The translations under genes were made by a program, and so were the position numbers. From assembly GCA_963734025.1 (NCBI GenBank), contig CAVTFR010000015.1, positions 1 to 64,000 on the forward strand: a DNA stretch of 64,000 bases. Reading direction: 5' to 3'. This DNA is from JACVRW01 sp963734025. GTDB lineage: Bacteria > Actinomycetota > Thermoleophilia > Solirubrobacterales > Thermoleophilaceae. This document shows, piece by piece, positions 8,105 through 17,570 of the stretch. The notes under the pieces were generated by a model. The model ran no database searches, had not been told where the DNA came from, and saw only the letters and a list, made by a program, of their open reading frames with translations. Positions within the stretch are counted from its first letter, which is position 1. Each line of letters begins with the position of its first letter.

Positions 8105-9756
8105 CCTTCATCGCTGCAGACGTCAACGAGCTTGCGCTGTCGATCTTCGGTGTGGTCGTCGCGCTCACGCTCTTCGTCACCTACATCGCATCGAAGCGCG
8201 TAACGAGCGCGACCGACTTCTGGGCTGCCGGGCGCGGTCTCACCGGCGTGCAGAACGGGTTCGCTATCGCCGGTGACTACATGTCGGCGGCGAGCTTCCT
8301 AGGGATCGCCGGGCTGATCTTCCTGTTCGGCTTCGACGGCTTCCTGTACTCGGTCGGCTTCCTCGTCGCCTTCCTGACCGTGCTGTTCCTGCTCGGAGAG
8401 CGGATGCGCAACTCCGGCAAGTACACGATCGCCGACGTACTGTCGTTCCGGATGAACGAGCGCCCCGCGCGCTCGGCCGCGGCGCTCGGCACTCTGAGCG
8501 TGGCCGGCTTCTACCTGATCGCCCAGATGGTCGGTGCTGGCGTGCTGATCCAGGCGCTCGTGGGCATCGACTTCACCCTGTCCGTGATCCTGACGGGCGC
8601 CTTCATGATCATCTACATCGTCATGGGCGGCATGCTCGCGACAAGCTGGGTCCAGATCATCAAGGCCGTCCTGCTGATGACCGCGACGATCGTGCTCACG
8701 CTGTTCGTGCTCGGCAAGGTCGGCTGGAATCCGATCAACCTGTTCAAGGAGGCGCGCGCCGAGTCGCCCGAGGGCCAGGCCTATCTCGAACCAGGCCTCT
8801 TCCTCTCGAGCCCGATCGACACGGTGTCGCTCGGGCTGGCGCTCGTGCTCGGCACCGCCGGCCTGCCGCACATCCTGATGCGCTTCTTCACCGTGCCGGA
8901 CGCCAAGGCGGCGCGCAAATCGGTGATGTGGGCCGTAGTCCTGATCGGCGCGTTCTACGTGATGACGACGGCGCTCGGCTTCGGCGCCCGCGCGATTCTC
9001 GGGGGCGGAGCGGAGGAGGCCGTCGGCTCCGGCGGCAACCTAGCGGCGCCGCTCCTGGCGGAGGAGGTCGGCGGAGGCGCCGGCACCGTCGGCGGCGACC
9101 TGTTCCTGGCGATCATCGCCGCGGTAGCGTTCGCGACGATCCTCGCCGTGGTGGCGGGGCTCGTGATCTCCGCATCCGGCGCCGTCGCCCACGACGTCTG
9201 GTCGAACGTGGTGCGCAAGGGCCACGATTCCGAGAAGGAGGAGGTCTGGGTCGCCAAGATCGCCGCCGTGGCGATCGGCGCGATCGCGATCGCGATCGCC
9301 GTGATCGGCGGCGAGGGCCTGAACGTCTCGTTCATGGTGGGCCTTGCGTTCGCGGTTGCCGCGAGCGCGATCTTCCCGGCGCTCCTGCTCGCGCTCTCGT
9401 GGCGGCGCTTCAACACGACCGGCGCGGTCACCGGCGTGCTCGTCGGAGTGTTCAGCTCGATCGCGCTCGTGATCATCAGCCCGACGGTCTGGCCGGGTGC
9501 GGACTCGGAGGGCGGGGCGCTCGGCTTCTATGACCTCGCCAACCCGGGCATCGTGTCGATCCCGCTCGGCTTCATCGGCTGCTGGCTCGGCACCGTGTTG
9601 TCGCGCGAGGAGATGGCGGAGCGCAGCTACGACGAGCTCTACGTGCGCTCCGAGACCGGGCTTGGCGCCGAGGTCGGGACCGGCCTGACGCTCACGGGAC
9701 GCCGGACCGGCACGCGCAGGGCGGCGGCCGCGACCACCACCCTGCCGCACCCTTAG
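8101..9756 (+). CDS. actP: Solute:sodium symporter, ActP/MctC-like acetate permease
   Basis: A 551-aa SSS-family symporter with about 13 hydrophobic segments. The family hallmark ATDFWAAGRGLTGVQNGFAIAGDYMSAASFLGIAG lies near residues 38-70 (cited here only as the region), followed by YTIADVLSFR. The substrate is inferred as acetate or another short monocarboxylate, from similarity to ActP and from acetyl-CoA synthetase encoded 650 bp downstream. It is translationally coupled to the DUF485 gene. Confidence 0.85.
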   Translation: MTFIAADVNELALSIFGVVVALTLFVTYIASKRVTSATDFWAAGRGLTGVQNGFAIAGDYMSAASFLGIAGLIFLFGFDGFLYSVGFLVAFLTVLFLLGERMRNSGKYTIADVLSFRMNERPARSAAALGTLSVAGFYLIAQMVGAGVLIQALVGIDFTLSVILTGAFMIIYIVMGGMLATSWVQIIKAVLLMTATIVLTLFVLGKVGWNPINLFKEARAESPEGQAYLEPGLFLSSPIDTVSLGLALVLGTAGLPHILMRFFTVPDAKAARKSVMWAVVLIGAFYVMTTALGFGARAILGGGAEEAVGSGGNLAAPLLAEEVGGGAGTVGGDLFLAIIAAVAFATILAVVAGLVISASGAVAHDVWSNVVRKGHDSEKEEVWVAKIAAVAIGAIAIAIAVIGGEGLNVSFMVGLAFAVAASAIFPALLLALSWRRFNTTGAVTGVLVGVFSSIALVIISPTVWPGADSEGGALGFYDLANPGIVSIPLGFIGCWLGTVLSREEMAERSYDELYVRSETGLGAEVGTGLTLTGRRTGTRRAAAATTTLPHP

Positions 9757-9768
9757 CAGTCCTCGAAC

Positions 9769-10185
9769 GTGGAGGGGCGAGCGCGCGCCCCTCCACGATC
9801 GTCCAAAATCGAGGCCCTGCGGACCCAGGCCGAGACAGACGCCCTGCGCAGGGCCAAGGAGCGCCTCGACCCGCTCAGGCTCTATCCGGAGCCGGTGCGG
9901 GTCACGGGCGTGCGCATCAGGTTCACGCCCTGGCTCTTCAGGATCCCCGGCTTCCGGCGCTTCCGCGGATACGCCACGCGCCGCAACATCTGGCTGAAGC
10001 GGCCCGTGCTCGACGAGCGGCTCGTGACCCATGAGCTCTGTCACGTCTGGCAGCTCCAGCACGAGCCGCTGCGTGTGTGGCTGTCCTACGCGCGCCCCTC
10101 CACCTTCAGCTCCGACCGGCGCGCCTATCGGGCCAACCGCTACGAGGCGGAGGCGATCCGGGCCGCAGCCGACGTGCCTCGATGA
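9769..10185 (+). CDS. Putative HExxH-type small metalloprotein
   Basis: A 138-aa protein with THELCHVWQLQHEP near residues 88-101, a zinc-protease-like HExxH helix followed by VWQ, as in DUF4157-like and related proteins. The remaining sequence is basic and has no transmembrane segment. GTG at 9769 is the first start, 12 bases after the symporter gene. No third zinc ligand can be fixed by eye, so peptidase activity is uncertain. The TGA overlaps the ATG of the broken amidotransferase. Confidence 0.6.
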   Translation: MEGRARAPPRSSKIEALRTQAETDALRRAKERLDPLRLYPEPVRVTGVRIRFTPWLFRIPGFRRFRGYATRRNIWLKRPVLDERLVTHELCHVWQLQHEPLRVWLSYARPSTFSSDRRAYRANRYEAEAIRAAADVPR

Positions 10186-10396
10186 GCACGACGCTGCTCG
10201 CGCTCCAGCACATCGCCTGCAAGCCGCGGTGCCCGCCTACGCCGAGAGCCTCGAGCACACGCTCGGGCCCGGCGCGCTGCCGGCCTTTCTGGCCGACGTC
10301 GAGGCGCGCGTCGGGGCGACGCTGCCGCTCGCCCGCTCGCTCTTCGGCCGCTGGCTCGAGCATGCGGTCGGTGTGCACCGGCGCTCCGTCGGGTAG
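10182..10396 (+). pseudogene. Internally deleted class I glutamine amidotransferase
   Basis: The ATG overlaps the upstream stop (ATGA) and begins STTLLALQHIAC, the usual N-terminus of GMP-synthase-like glutamine amidotransferases (LVLQHIACEPP). After 15 residues the frame shifts into AYAESLEHTLGPGALPAFLA and RSLFGRWLEHAVG, which looks like the C-terminal end of the same family. The whole catalytic core with its Cys-His-Glu triad (about 170 residues) is gone. Confidence 0.6.
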
Positions 10397-10406
10397 AAAA
10401 CCGCAT

Positions 10407-12392
<1,986 letters not shown>

Positions 12393-12495
12393 CACGCGCT
12401 CCATGCTGCACCAGCTCACCGAGCGCCGCAGCTGGGCGAAGACGGACCGCGAGCCGATCGCCGACACGCCTGCCGCCCGTCCCGCCGGGCCGTCA

Positions 12496-12501
12496 TAGGA
12501 T
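12496..12501 (+). promoter_or_regulatory. -10 box of leaderless epimerase gene
   Basis: TAGGAT ends seven bases before the ATG at 12509, and no Shine-Dalgarno sequence is present. Confidence 0.55.
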
Positions 12502-12508
12502 CAGCGGC

Positions 12509-13528
12509 ATGCGCTACGTCATCACCGGAGGCTCCGGCTACATCGGGACCCGCCTGGTCGACCTCCTCTCGCGCCGCGAGGACACCGAGCGGATCGTCAT
12601 CTGCGACGTCGCCCCGCCGCGCGGCTACAAGCCGAAGACCGAGTTCGAGCGCCTCGACGTGCGCGACCGCGCGGCCGTCCGCTCGGCACTCGAGCGCAGC
12701 GAGGCGGACGCCCTCGTCCACCTTGCGTTCATCCTCAACCCGTCGCACGACGAGCACTTCATGTACGACGTCGACGTGAACGGCACGCACAACGTGCTCG
12801 AGGCGGCGGCAGACGCGGGCACAGGTCAGGTGCTCGTCACGACATCGGCCGTCGCCTACGGCGCCTTTCCGGACAACTCCGTGCCGCTGACCGAGGAGGA
12901 CCCCGTCCGCGGCGTCGCCGGCTCCTCGTATGCGCGCGACAAGACCGAGTCGGACCGGCTCTGCCAGCTCTGGGCCGCAACCTACCCCGAGCGCGTGATG
13001 ACGATCGTGCGGCCTTGCATCGTGTTCGGTCCGAACGTCGACAACTACCTCGTGCGGCTGTGGACCAAGCAGCCGTTTGCCATCGACGCCGCCGGCAGCC
13101 TCGACCAGAGGTATCAGTTCGTGCACGAGGACGATGTCGTCGAGGCGGTGACGGCGCTGCTCCTGGGCCGCCACGCCGGTGCGTTCAACGTCGCCGGCGC
13201 GGGCGAGATGACGGGGCGCGAGTGTGCCGAGCTGATCGGCTCGCCGATCCGGCGGATGCCGCTGCGTGCGTTCCGGGTGCTCGCGCGCGCGATGTGGGGG
13301 GCCCGGCTGTCCGAGGCCCCGCCCGGCCAGATCGACTTCGCCCTCCACCCCTGGATCGTGTCGAGCGAGAAGCTCGAGCGCACGACGGGCTGGCGCCCGC
13401 GGCACACGAGCCGCGAGACGTTCGAGATCGCGATGCGCGCGCACGGCAAGCTGCCGCCCCGCGAACCGCCCGCCGCCGCCCCGAGCGGAAACGGGATTCC
13501 GGCGGACGAGCGGTCAGCCGTGGCGTAG
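12509..13528 (+). CDS. NAD-dependent epimerase/dehydratase (extended SDR)
   Basis: A 339-aa extended short-chain dehydrogenase. The nucleotide-binding motif is YVITGGSGYIGTRLVD (residues 3-18). The catalytic pair is SSYARDK (Y-x-x-x-K), with a serine in VTTSAVAYG. The later sequence RPCIVFGP is a common feature of sugar-nucleotide epimerases. The C-terminal 20 residues are a disordered Pro/Ala tail. Substrate not assignable; UDP-hexose-like by family. A TAGGAT box seven bases before ATG points to a leaderless transcript. Confidence 0.85.
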   Translation: MRYVITGGSGYIGTRLVDLLSRREDTERIVICDVAPPRGYKPKTEFERLDVRDRAAVRSALERSEADALVHLAFILNPSHDEHFMYDVDVNGTHNVLEAAADAGTGQVLVTTSAVAYGAFPDNSVPLTEEDPVRGVAGSSYARDKTESDRLCQLWAATYPERVMTIVRPCIVFGPNVDNYLVRLWTKQPFAIDAAGSLDQRYQFVHEDDVVEAVTALLLGRHAGAFNVAGAGEMTGRECAELIGSPIRRMPLRAFRVLARAMWGARLSEAPPGQIDFALHPWIVSSEKLERTTGWRPRHTSRETFEIAMRAHGKLPPREPPAAAPSGNGIPADERSAVA

Positions 13529-13537
13529 GCCGGTGAG

Positions 13538-13705
13538 CTACTCCGTGCCGGTCGGACCGGGCGCGTCGGAGTGCTCGTCCGTGTCTCCCAACGGAGTCTT
13601 TCCCTCCCCGCTCAGCTCGTCCGGAACCTTCTCGGAGAACTGCTCGGCCGCGGGCGACTCGGCGGTCTCGGGCGTGTCGTCGTCGCGTTCTTCCCGGTGT
13701 TCCAT
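13538..13705 (-). CDS. Small acidic conserved protein
   Basis: A 55-aa highly acidic, probably disordered protein beginning MEHREERDDDTPETAE and ending PLGDTDEHSDAPGPTGTE. The PLGDTDEHSDAP motif recurs at the C-terminus of short actinobacterial proteins as far as I recall. It has no cysteines and no membrane segment. It is divergent from tRNA-Val; a TAGCTT box (minus strand, 13729-13734) shares two bases with the tRNA -10 box. Function unknown. Confidence 0.6.
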   Translation of the reverse strand: MEHREERDDDTPETAESPAAEQFSEKVPDELSGEGKTPLGDTDEHSDAPGPTGTE

Positions 13706-13728
13706 GGCCCAGCTGTACCCACGAACCG

Positions 13729-13738
13729 AAGCTATACT
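13729..13738. promoter_or_regulatory. Overlapping divergent -10 boxes (tRNA-Val / small acidic gene)
   Basis: TATACT (13733-13738, plus) before tRNA-Val and TAGCTT (13734-13729, minus) before the acidic-protein gene share the TA at 13733-13734. Distances are 13 bases to the tRNA and 23 bases to the ATG. Confidence 0.5.
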
Positions 13739-13751
13739 CGGCCGTCTCCCA

Positions 13752-13824
13752 GGGCCGTTAGCTCAGCTGGGAGAGCGCCGGCTCGACAAGCCGGAGGTCA
13801 CTGGTTCGAGCCCAGTACGGCCCA
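13752..13824 (+). tRNA. tRNA-Val(GAC)
   Basis: A 73-nt cloverleaf: acceptor GGGCCGT/ACGGCCC, D-arm GCTC...GAGC, anticodon arm CCGGC-TCGACAA-GCCGG, variable region AGGTC, T-arm ACTGG-TTCGAGC-CCAGT and discriminator A. Positions 34-36 read GAC (Val). Position 33 reads C where U is nearly universal. CCA is not encoded. Confidence 0.9.
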
Positions 13825-14161
13825 TCGGGGCCTCAGCCCCGCAAGCTCCGCACAGCCCCGCAAACCGTAGAACCATGCGCAGGCATGCGGGGCCATGCGG
13901 GGGCCGGTGTGACGCACGAGCGACGGCTGCGTCACTGAGCACCGACGCGGGTTCGCCCACGCGCGAGCTGCTAGCTCGTGATGGACGCCGGGAAAGTCAC
14001 CCGCCCCCGCCCTCACTCTCGAACGTACCGGACACAGACGAGAAGTCCCGTTTCTTGGCCGAAGGGTGCTCGGGAGCGCTCTGCACGTCGCCTCGGCCCT
14101 AAGTCGAGTCTCGGGCGGCTTAACCGAGGTCACGTTGGTAGCCACGGCTCGAAGCCGCGCT
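13825..14161. other. Non-coding stretch after tRNA-Val
   Basis: No convincing gene. It contains closely spaced GCATGCGGGG-like copies (about 13873-13902). I see no second copy of the tRNA 3' end and no integrase, so an attachment site cannot be claimed. Confidence 0.45.
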
Positions 14162-14167
14162 TACGCT
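14162..14167 (+). promoter_or_regulatory. -10 box that decides a start
   Basis: TACGCT is followed by ATGGGG and then ATG at 14174. Transcription six to seven bases after the box would begin at the second ATG, favouring 14174 over 14168. Confidence 0.5.
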
Positions 14168-14173
14168 ATGGGG

Positions 14174-14422
14174 ATGAACGAGCAAGAGGCACGGACAGAA
14201 GCGACCCGCCTCAACGCCGAGCACCCCGAGCGCGGGACATATCGTTGGGTCGCGCGTCTGGCCGGTGGGCATTGGGAGATCGTGAGGATCAAGGCTCCCG
14301 GCGGGATGGATCGCCAGCACCTCAACGAATCGACCGAAGCGTCCGCGAGGCCACCTCAGCCGGATGACCCCCGGCCAGCGCATGACCGCAATGTCGGCGG
14401 CCCGTGGGTCGCGGGGGGCTAG
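14174..14422 (+). CDS. Conserved small protein of unknown function
   Basis: An 82-aa protein: MNEQEARTEATRLNAEHPER, then RWVARLAGGHWEIVRI and a C-terminal PDDPRPAHDRNVGGPWVAGG. The pattern of an N-terminal helix with LNAEHP, a W-containing strand pair, and a DPRP..RN.GGP tail is one I associate with small actinobacterial proteins of unknown role. There is no signal peptide or metal motif. A TACGCT box six bases upstream suggests a leaderless mRNA. Confidence 0.6.
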   Translation: MNEQEARTEATRLNAEHPERGTYRWVARLAGGHWEIVRIKAPGGMDRQHLNESTEASARPPQPDDPRPAHDRNVGGPWVAGG

Positions 14423-14492
14423 CGAGTTTTACCTCGCACAGCCGACCGGGTACCGCTCGCCGTCTAAGCGGAGGCACCGGTCAGGCGGGGTC

Positions 14493-14864
14493 TTACTCGT
14501 TCTCGCCCCTCGTCAGGAGGTGCCGGTCGCGGCCGAACTCGGAGCGCGGCAGCGGCTCGACTTGGAGCGGCTCGCCGTCCACAGGGATCGACTCGAGCCA
14601 GGCCACTTCGGCGAGTTGGGCATTCACCCGGTCGAGGGCGCCGGGAACCTCGTGGGATCCCCGTTCGGCGTAGAACTCCTCAAATGCCAGGTGGCGGGCC
14701 AGGCTGCCGGCCTCCTCCTCCTCGACGTTCGGCACCGTCTGACCCTCGTAGACGGTCTGAGTTCCGCACTCGGGACAGAGCTTGAAAGTCTCGTCCTTGA
14801 TTTTCTCGTCGCCGACCGGCCACGCCTTCTGGCAGGTCTGACGTGGGCATTTGCGAGCAGCCAT
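14493..14864 (-). CDS. Zinc-ribbon protein A (paralogue of 15596-15973)
   Basis: A 123-aa protein with an N-terminal cysteine set (C6, C11, then CPECGT) likely forming a zinc ribbon, a linker EGQTVPNVEEEE, and a conserved C-terminal half: FEEFYAERG, LDRVNAQLAEV, LESIPVDGEPLQVEPLP, FGRDRHLLTR. The ATG at 14864 has a strong GGGAGG ribosome site. The same C-terminal order occurs in the gene at 15596. I do not recognise a named family; nucleic-acid or protein binding through the ribbon is a guess. Confidence 0.7.
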   Translation of the reverse strand: MAARKCPRQTCQKAWPVGDEKIKDETFKLCPECGTQTVYEGQTVPNVEEEEAGSLARHLAFEEFYAERGSHEVPGALDRVNAQLAEVAWLESIPVDGEPLQVEPLPRSEFGRDRHLLTRGENE

Positions 14865-14879
14865 CGGAGCCTCCCTCAC

Positions 14880-15214
14880 GGTCAGGGGGTAGAGACAGTG
14901 AACACGCCCTGGGGCGGCGTCTCAATACGGAAGCGTTCTCACGCGATAAGCCGGGCTCGGAAGGTGGACTGCGCCTACCCGGCACCCGTACGGAGATAAA
15001 TCCAACTCCCTCACGGCGTCGTTCCCCGGGGCCGAGGGGGTCACCCCCGGTCAGCGCGCTTGCATCAGGCGTTCGCGCGGCATTGGCGCTAGCACGAAGG
15101 TCAAGGGTTCGGCTGGCCTGGACTACAGATTGGGCGCTGCCCGTGATGACAGCGAGCGCCGAGGATGGGACGGTTCCAGATGCCCGCTCACAGCCTCGAC
15201 CGAAGAGGACTGCC
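14880..15214. other. Intergenic stretch between zinc-ribbon genes
   Basis: The region holds the ribosome site of zinc-ribbon protein A at its left edge and otherwise nothing I can support as a gene. Confidence 0.4.
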
Positions 15215-15583
15215 ATGCACCATCCAGACCTCCGCCACCACGCCCGCGACCGGATCGTCGCCGCCGAGGTGATGAAGCTGGATCTGCACGAGGCGGAACT
15301 ACACGCCGCGCGCGGAGAGCCCGGCGTGATTGAAACGCGGAAACCTCGGCGAGCGGCACCCGCCCCGGCGAAGCGCGCCCTCGCATGCGCATCGCGTCCA
15401 TCACGCGCCCTGAGCCGGGTCCCGCTCGGCCCCGTGGCGCGAACGAGGGCTGCCGCCATGCTCCGGGCAGGACAAACGCCGGAGGATTCGGCGCTGTATC
15501 GGTGTCAGTGCGGACATAGCTTTACGGCGCCCGTCACGACCTGCGTGGCGTGCCCGAGCTGCGGAACCGGGCACGCCTGGTAG
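15215..15583 (+). CDS. Small protein ending in a CxC...CxxC zinc ribbon
   Basis: The last 41 residues (from an internal ATG at 15458) read MLRAGQTPEDSALYRCQCGH, then SFTAPVTTCVACPSCGTGHAW, a zinc ribbon (CQCG...CPSCG) known from small actinobacterial proteins. The ATG at 15215 would add an 81-residue basic part beginning MHHPDLRHHARDRIVAAEVM that is less protein-like. The short version may be the true gene. It lies between the two larger zinc-ribbon paralogues, so three ribbon proteins are clustered within 1.5 kb. Confidence 0.5.
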   Translation: MHHPDLRHHARDRIVAAEVMKLDLHEAELHAARGEPGVIETRKPRRAAPAPAKRALACASRPSRALSRVPLGPVARTRAAAMLRAGQTPEDSALYRCQCGHSFTAPVTTCVACPSCGTGHAW

Positions 15584-15595
15584 GGGCTCCCTCTT

Positions 15596-15973
15596 ATGGC
15601 CGCGAAGCGTTGCGCCAAGTGTGTTATCAACTGGTCCGAGGAGGTAGTCGGCGGTGTAGCGGAGCCCGCAGCTTGCCCGCAGTGCGAGGGGGGGCTCGTC
15701 TGGCAGGCTCAGTCGATCCCGGACAGCTCCGAGGGGGACGTGATACGAGCCCGGTACGCCCAATTCGACCGCTTCTACGAGGAGCGAGGCGAGCGCGAGG
15801 GCATCGACCACCCCGAGGTCGAGCCGGTGGATTGGGGGCGCATCGACGCTGCCATCGCCCAGGTGGGCGCACTGGAGGCGATCCCGGTCGAGGGCGAGCG
15901 CTTGCCGGTCGAGCCCTTGCCCGCGTACAAGTTCGGCTACCTCTCGCACCTCCTGACGAGGAGTGAGGCGTGA
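15596..15973 (+). CDS. Zinc-ribbon protein B (paralogue of 14493-14864)
   Basis: A 125-aa protein starting MAAKRCAKC with a second knuckle CPQCEGG. Its C-terminal half matches protein A: FDRFYEERG, RIDAAIAQV, LEAIPVEGERLPVEPLP, FGYLSHLLTR. Protein A and B share MAA(R/K)(K/R)C at the start as well, so both ends are conserved while the middle varies. The two genes are divergently oriented about 730 bp apart. Function unknown. Confidence 0.7.
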   Translation: MAAKRCAKCVINWSEEVVGGVAEPAACPQCEGGLVWQAQSIPDSSEGDVIRARYAQFDRFYEERGEREGIDHPEVEPVDWGRIDAAIAQVGALEAIPVEGERLPVEPLPAYKFGYLSHLLTRSEA

Positions 15974-16157
15974 GGTCAGCCGACACGGCCGCTCGGTCGT
16001 CCCGCCCGTCGGCCGCCCGGCCCCACATTCGATGAGGCGCGCGGCGAGGTAGCGTCGGCCCCGGGCGCGGGCCTCTACGTGGATGCGCTCTGTCCACGAG
16101 CAGGCAGCGCCCGCCCCGGTGCAGGTCCCAAGCTTCGAATGCAGAGGGGTGTTTCGC

Positions 16158-16553
16158 CTAGTCCCGCAGCCCCAAGGATTTGAGGGCCTCGTCCTCAGTT
16201 TGGTAGCTGAGAACCCGTGCCAGCTTTCCGCCACCCGTGAAGAACGCGGAGTAGTACGGCGCATGTATCTCCACGCCGCTGCCACCGCCTCGTGCGTGGA
16301 ACATTCCGACCACGAGGACCTCGTCACCGAGGTCGCGGAACTCCCGGACCTCCAAGTGAAGGAGCTCCCACACGTCGGAATCCCGGAAGTACCTCGCGAG
16401 CCCTTCCGCCCCGTGGTAGGCGGTGAACTCCACCGTCCCAGTCCACGTCACCCACTCGAAGTCGTCCGTGGTCATCTCGACCAGGCCCGCGACGTCCCGG
16501 CGGTTGAAGGCGGCGACCGCGTTCCTCGCGATCGCGATGGTCTCCTGCGACAT
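16158..16553 (-). CDS. SnoaL-like (NTF2-fold) protein 3
   Basis: A 131-aa cone-fold protein of the SnoaL-like family: MSQETIAIARNAVAAFNRRD, FEWVTWTG, YHGAEGLARYF, then strands ending ALKSLGLRD. Such proteins are small hydrolases, isomerases or ligand binders; no substrate can be given. It is last in a three-gene run. Its ribosome site GGGAG overlaps the end of the previous gene (spacing 3 nt), so translation is probably coupled. Confidence 0.8.
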   Translation of the reverse strand: MSQETIAIARNAVAAFNRRDVAGLVEMTTDDFEWVTWTGTVEFTAYHGAEGLARYFRDSDVWELLHLEVREFRDLGDEVLVVGMFHARGGGSGVEIHAPYYSAFFTGGGKLARVLSYQTEDEALKSLGLRD

Positions 16554-16556
16554 CGC

Positions 16557-16952
16557 CTACTCCCGCAGCCCCACGGCTTCGAGGGCCTCGGCGTGCGTCG
16601 GGTACGCGTCGATCCGGACGACCTTTCCCGCCTCGACGGTGAAGACGACGGCGGAGTCCTCCTCCACCTGCAGGTTGCTCTCGCGGCCGACCGCGTACAA
16701 GTGACACAGCGCCGCCACCTGACGTCCCGCGGGGACCAGGCGCTGTACCCGCATCTCGTACCGCGACCACACCTCGTCCAGCTCGGCAAAGTAGCGGCGC
16801 AGGTCGTCGTGACCGCGGTAGACGCGATCCATCGCGCTGAACCGCGACTGGAATCTCACCGACTCCGAGAGCGTGTCGAGATAGGCGGGCAGGTCGCGCG
16901 CGTTGTACGCGTCCATGGTCCGACGGACGACCTCCACGTTCTCCGGCGACAT
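16557..16952 (-). CDS. SnoaL-like (NTF2-fold) protein 2
   Basis: A 131-aa SnoaL-like protein: MSPENVEVVRRTMDAYNARD, RGHDDLRRYFAELDEVW, a long strand region, and the C-terminal HAEALEAVGLRE. It follows protein 1 with a 3-nt gap at the same GGGAGTAGGCGATGTCGC junction as protein 3. The three tandem paralogues differ widely inside, so the duplications are old even though the junctions are alike. Confidence 0.8.
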   Translation of the reverse strand: MSPENVEVVRRTMDAYNARDLPAYLDTLSESVRFQSRFSAMDRVYRGHDDLRRYFAELDEVWSRYEMRVQRLVPAGRQVAALCHLYAVGRESNLQVEEDSAVVFTVEAGKVVRIDAYPTHAEALEAVGLRE

Positions 16953-16955
16953 CGC

Positions 16956-17354
16956 CTACTCCCGCAGCCCCACGGCTTCGAGGGCGGCAGCTCTAGACGT
17001 GTATGCCTTCCAATAGGCGATCTTCCCGTCGCTGAAGCCAAACACCCAGCTCGCCGGTGCGGACAGCTCCACGCCGCTCCGTCCAACCGCCTCCCAGCGC
17101 CCGAACACCACCAGCTCTGTGCCAACCGGCTTGAACTCTTCGGCGCACAGCAAGAACGTCTCCCAGACCTCCCAATGCGCCAGCCACCACGCACGCACGC
17201 CCTCATGTCCCCGGCAAACCTTGCCTTCCAATGCTGCGCCGAATGGAACAGCTTCAACATCGAGGCACAGGTGGGCGAGATACGCGTCGATGTCTCCCCG
17301 GTTCCACACCTCGAACGCTCGCTGCACCACTTCGACAACCTTCTTCCGCGACAT
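16956..17354 (-). CDS. SnoaL-like (NTF2-fold) protein 1
   Basis: A 132-aa SnoaL-like protein: MSRKKVVEVVQRAFEVWNRG, CRGHEGVRAWW, and a C-terminal RAAALEAVGLRE. The ATG at 17354 is chosen because the other family members begin with the same MS...V..V...F start and because a GATACT box precedes it by nine bases. It heads the minus-strand trio. Confidence 0.8.
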   Translation of the reverse strand: MSRKKVVEVVQRAFEVWNRGDIDAYLAHLCLDVEAVPFGAALEGKVCRGHEGVRAWWLAHWEVWETFLLCAEEFKPVGTELVVFGRWEAVGRSGVELSAPASWVFGFSDGKIAYWKAYTSRAAALEAVGLRE

Positions 17355-17369
17355 CGCCTGCCCAGTATC
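17348..17369 (-). repeat. Left arm of 22-bp inverted repeat spanning a SnoaL promoter and start codon
   Basis: Read on the minus strand: GATACT, GGGCAGGCG, ATG, TCGC. It differs at one base from the plus-strand arm at 17549-17570. The arms point outward and are separated by about 180 bp. Confidence 0.7.
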
Positions 17370-17548
17370 ACGCGGAGAGGGTGAAGGTCGCGAGCGGACC
17401 TGCGTCCTCCTGAGGACCGCCATCTGACGCATCCCGGGTCGCCGAGCTCGAGGCGGCGCCTGCAAGCTCCGCCCCCGACCCCATCTGCGAGGGGTTCATC
17501 TCGTGCCCCGCTCGGAGGCGGCGGCTGGACCGCGACGCCTCAGAGGCA

Positions 17549-17570
17549 GATACTGGGCGGGCGATGTCGC
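17549..17570 (+). repeat. Right arm of 22-bp inverted repeat spanning a SnoaL promoter and start codon
   Basis: GATACT, GGGCGGGCG, ATG, TCGC: 21 of 22 bases identical to the minus-strand arm at 17348-17369. GATACT matches TATACT in five of six positions and ends nine bases before the ATG. Confidence 0.7.

Noticed and set aside
12402..12497. 31-codon open frame between acsA and the epimerase gene
   Set aside because: No ribosome site, no -10 box at leaderless distance and no family resemblance.
15974..16157. Coding sequence between zinc-ribbon protein B and the SnoaL array
   Set aside because: Open frames exist on both strands but none has a start signal or recognisable sequence.
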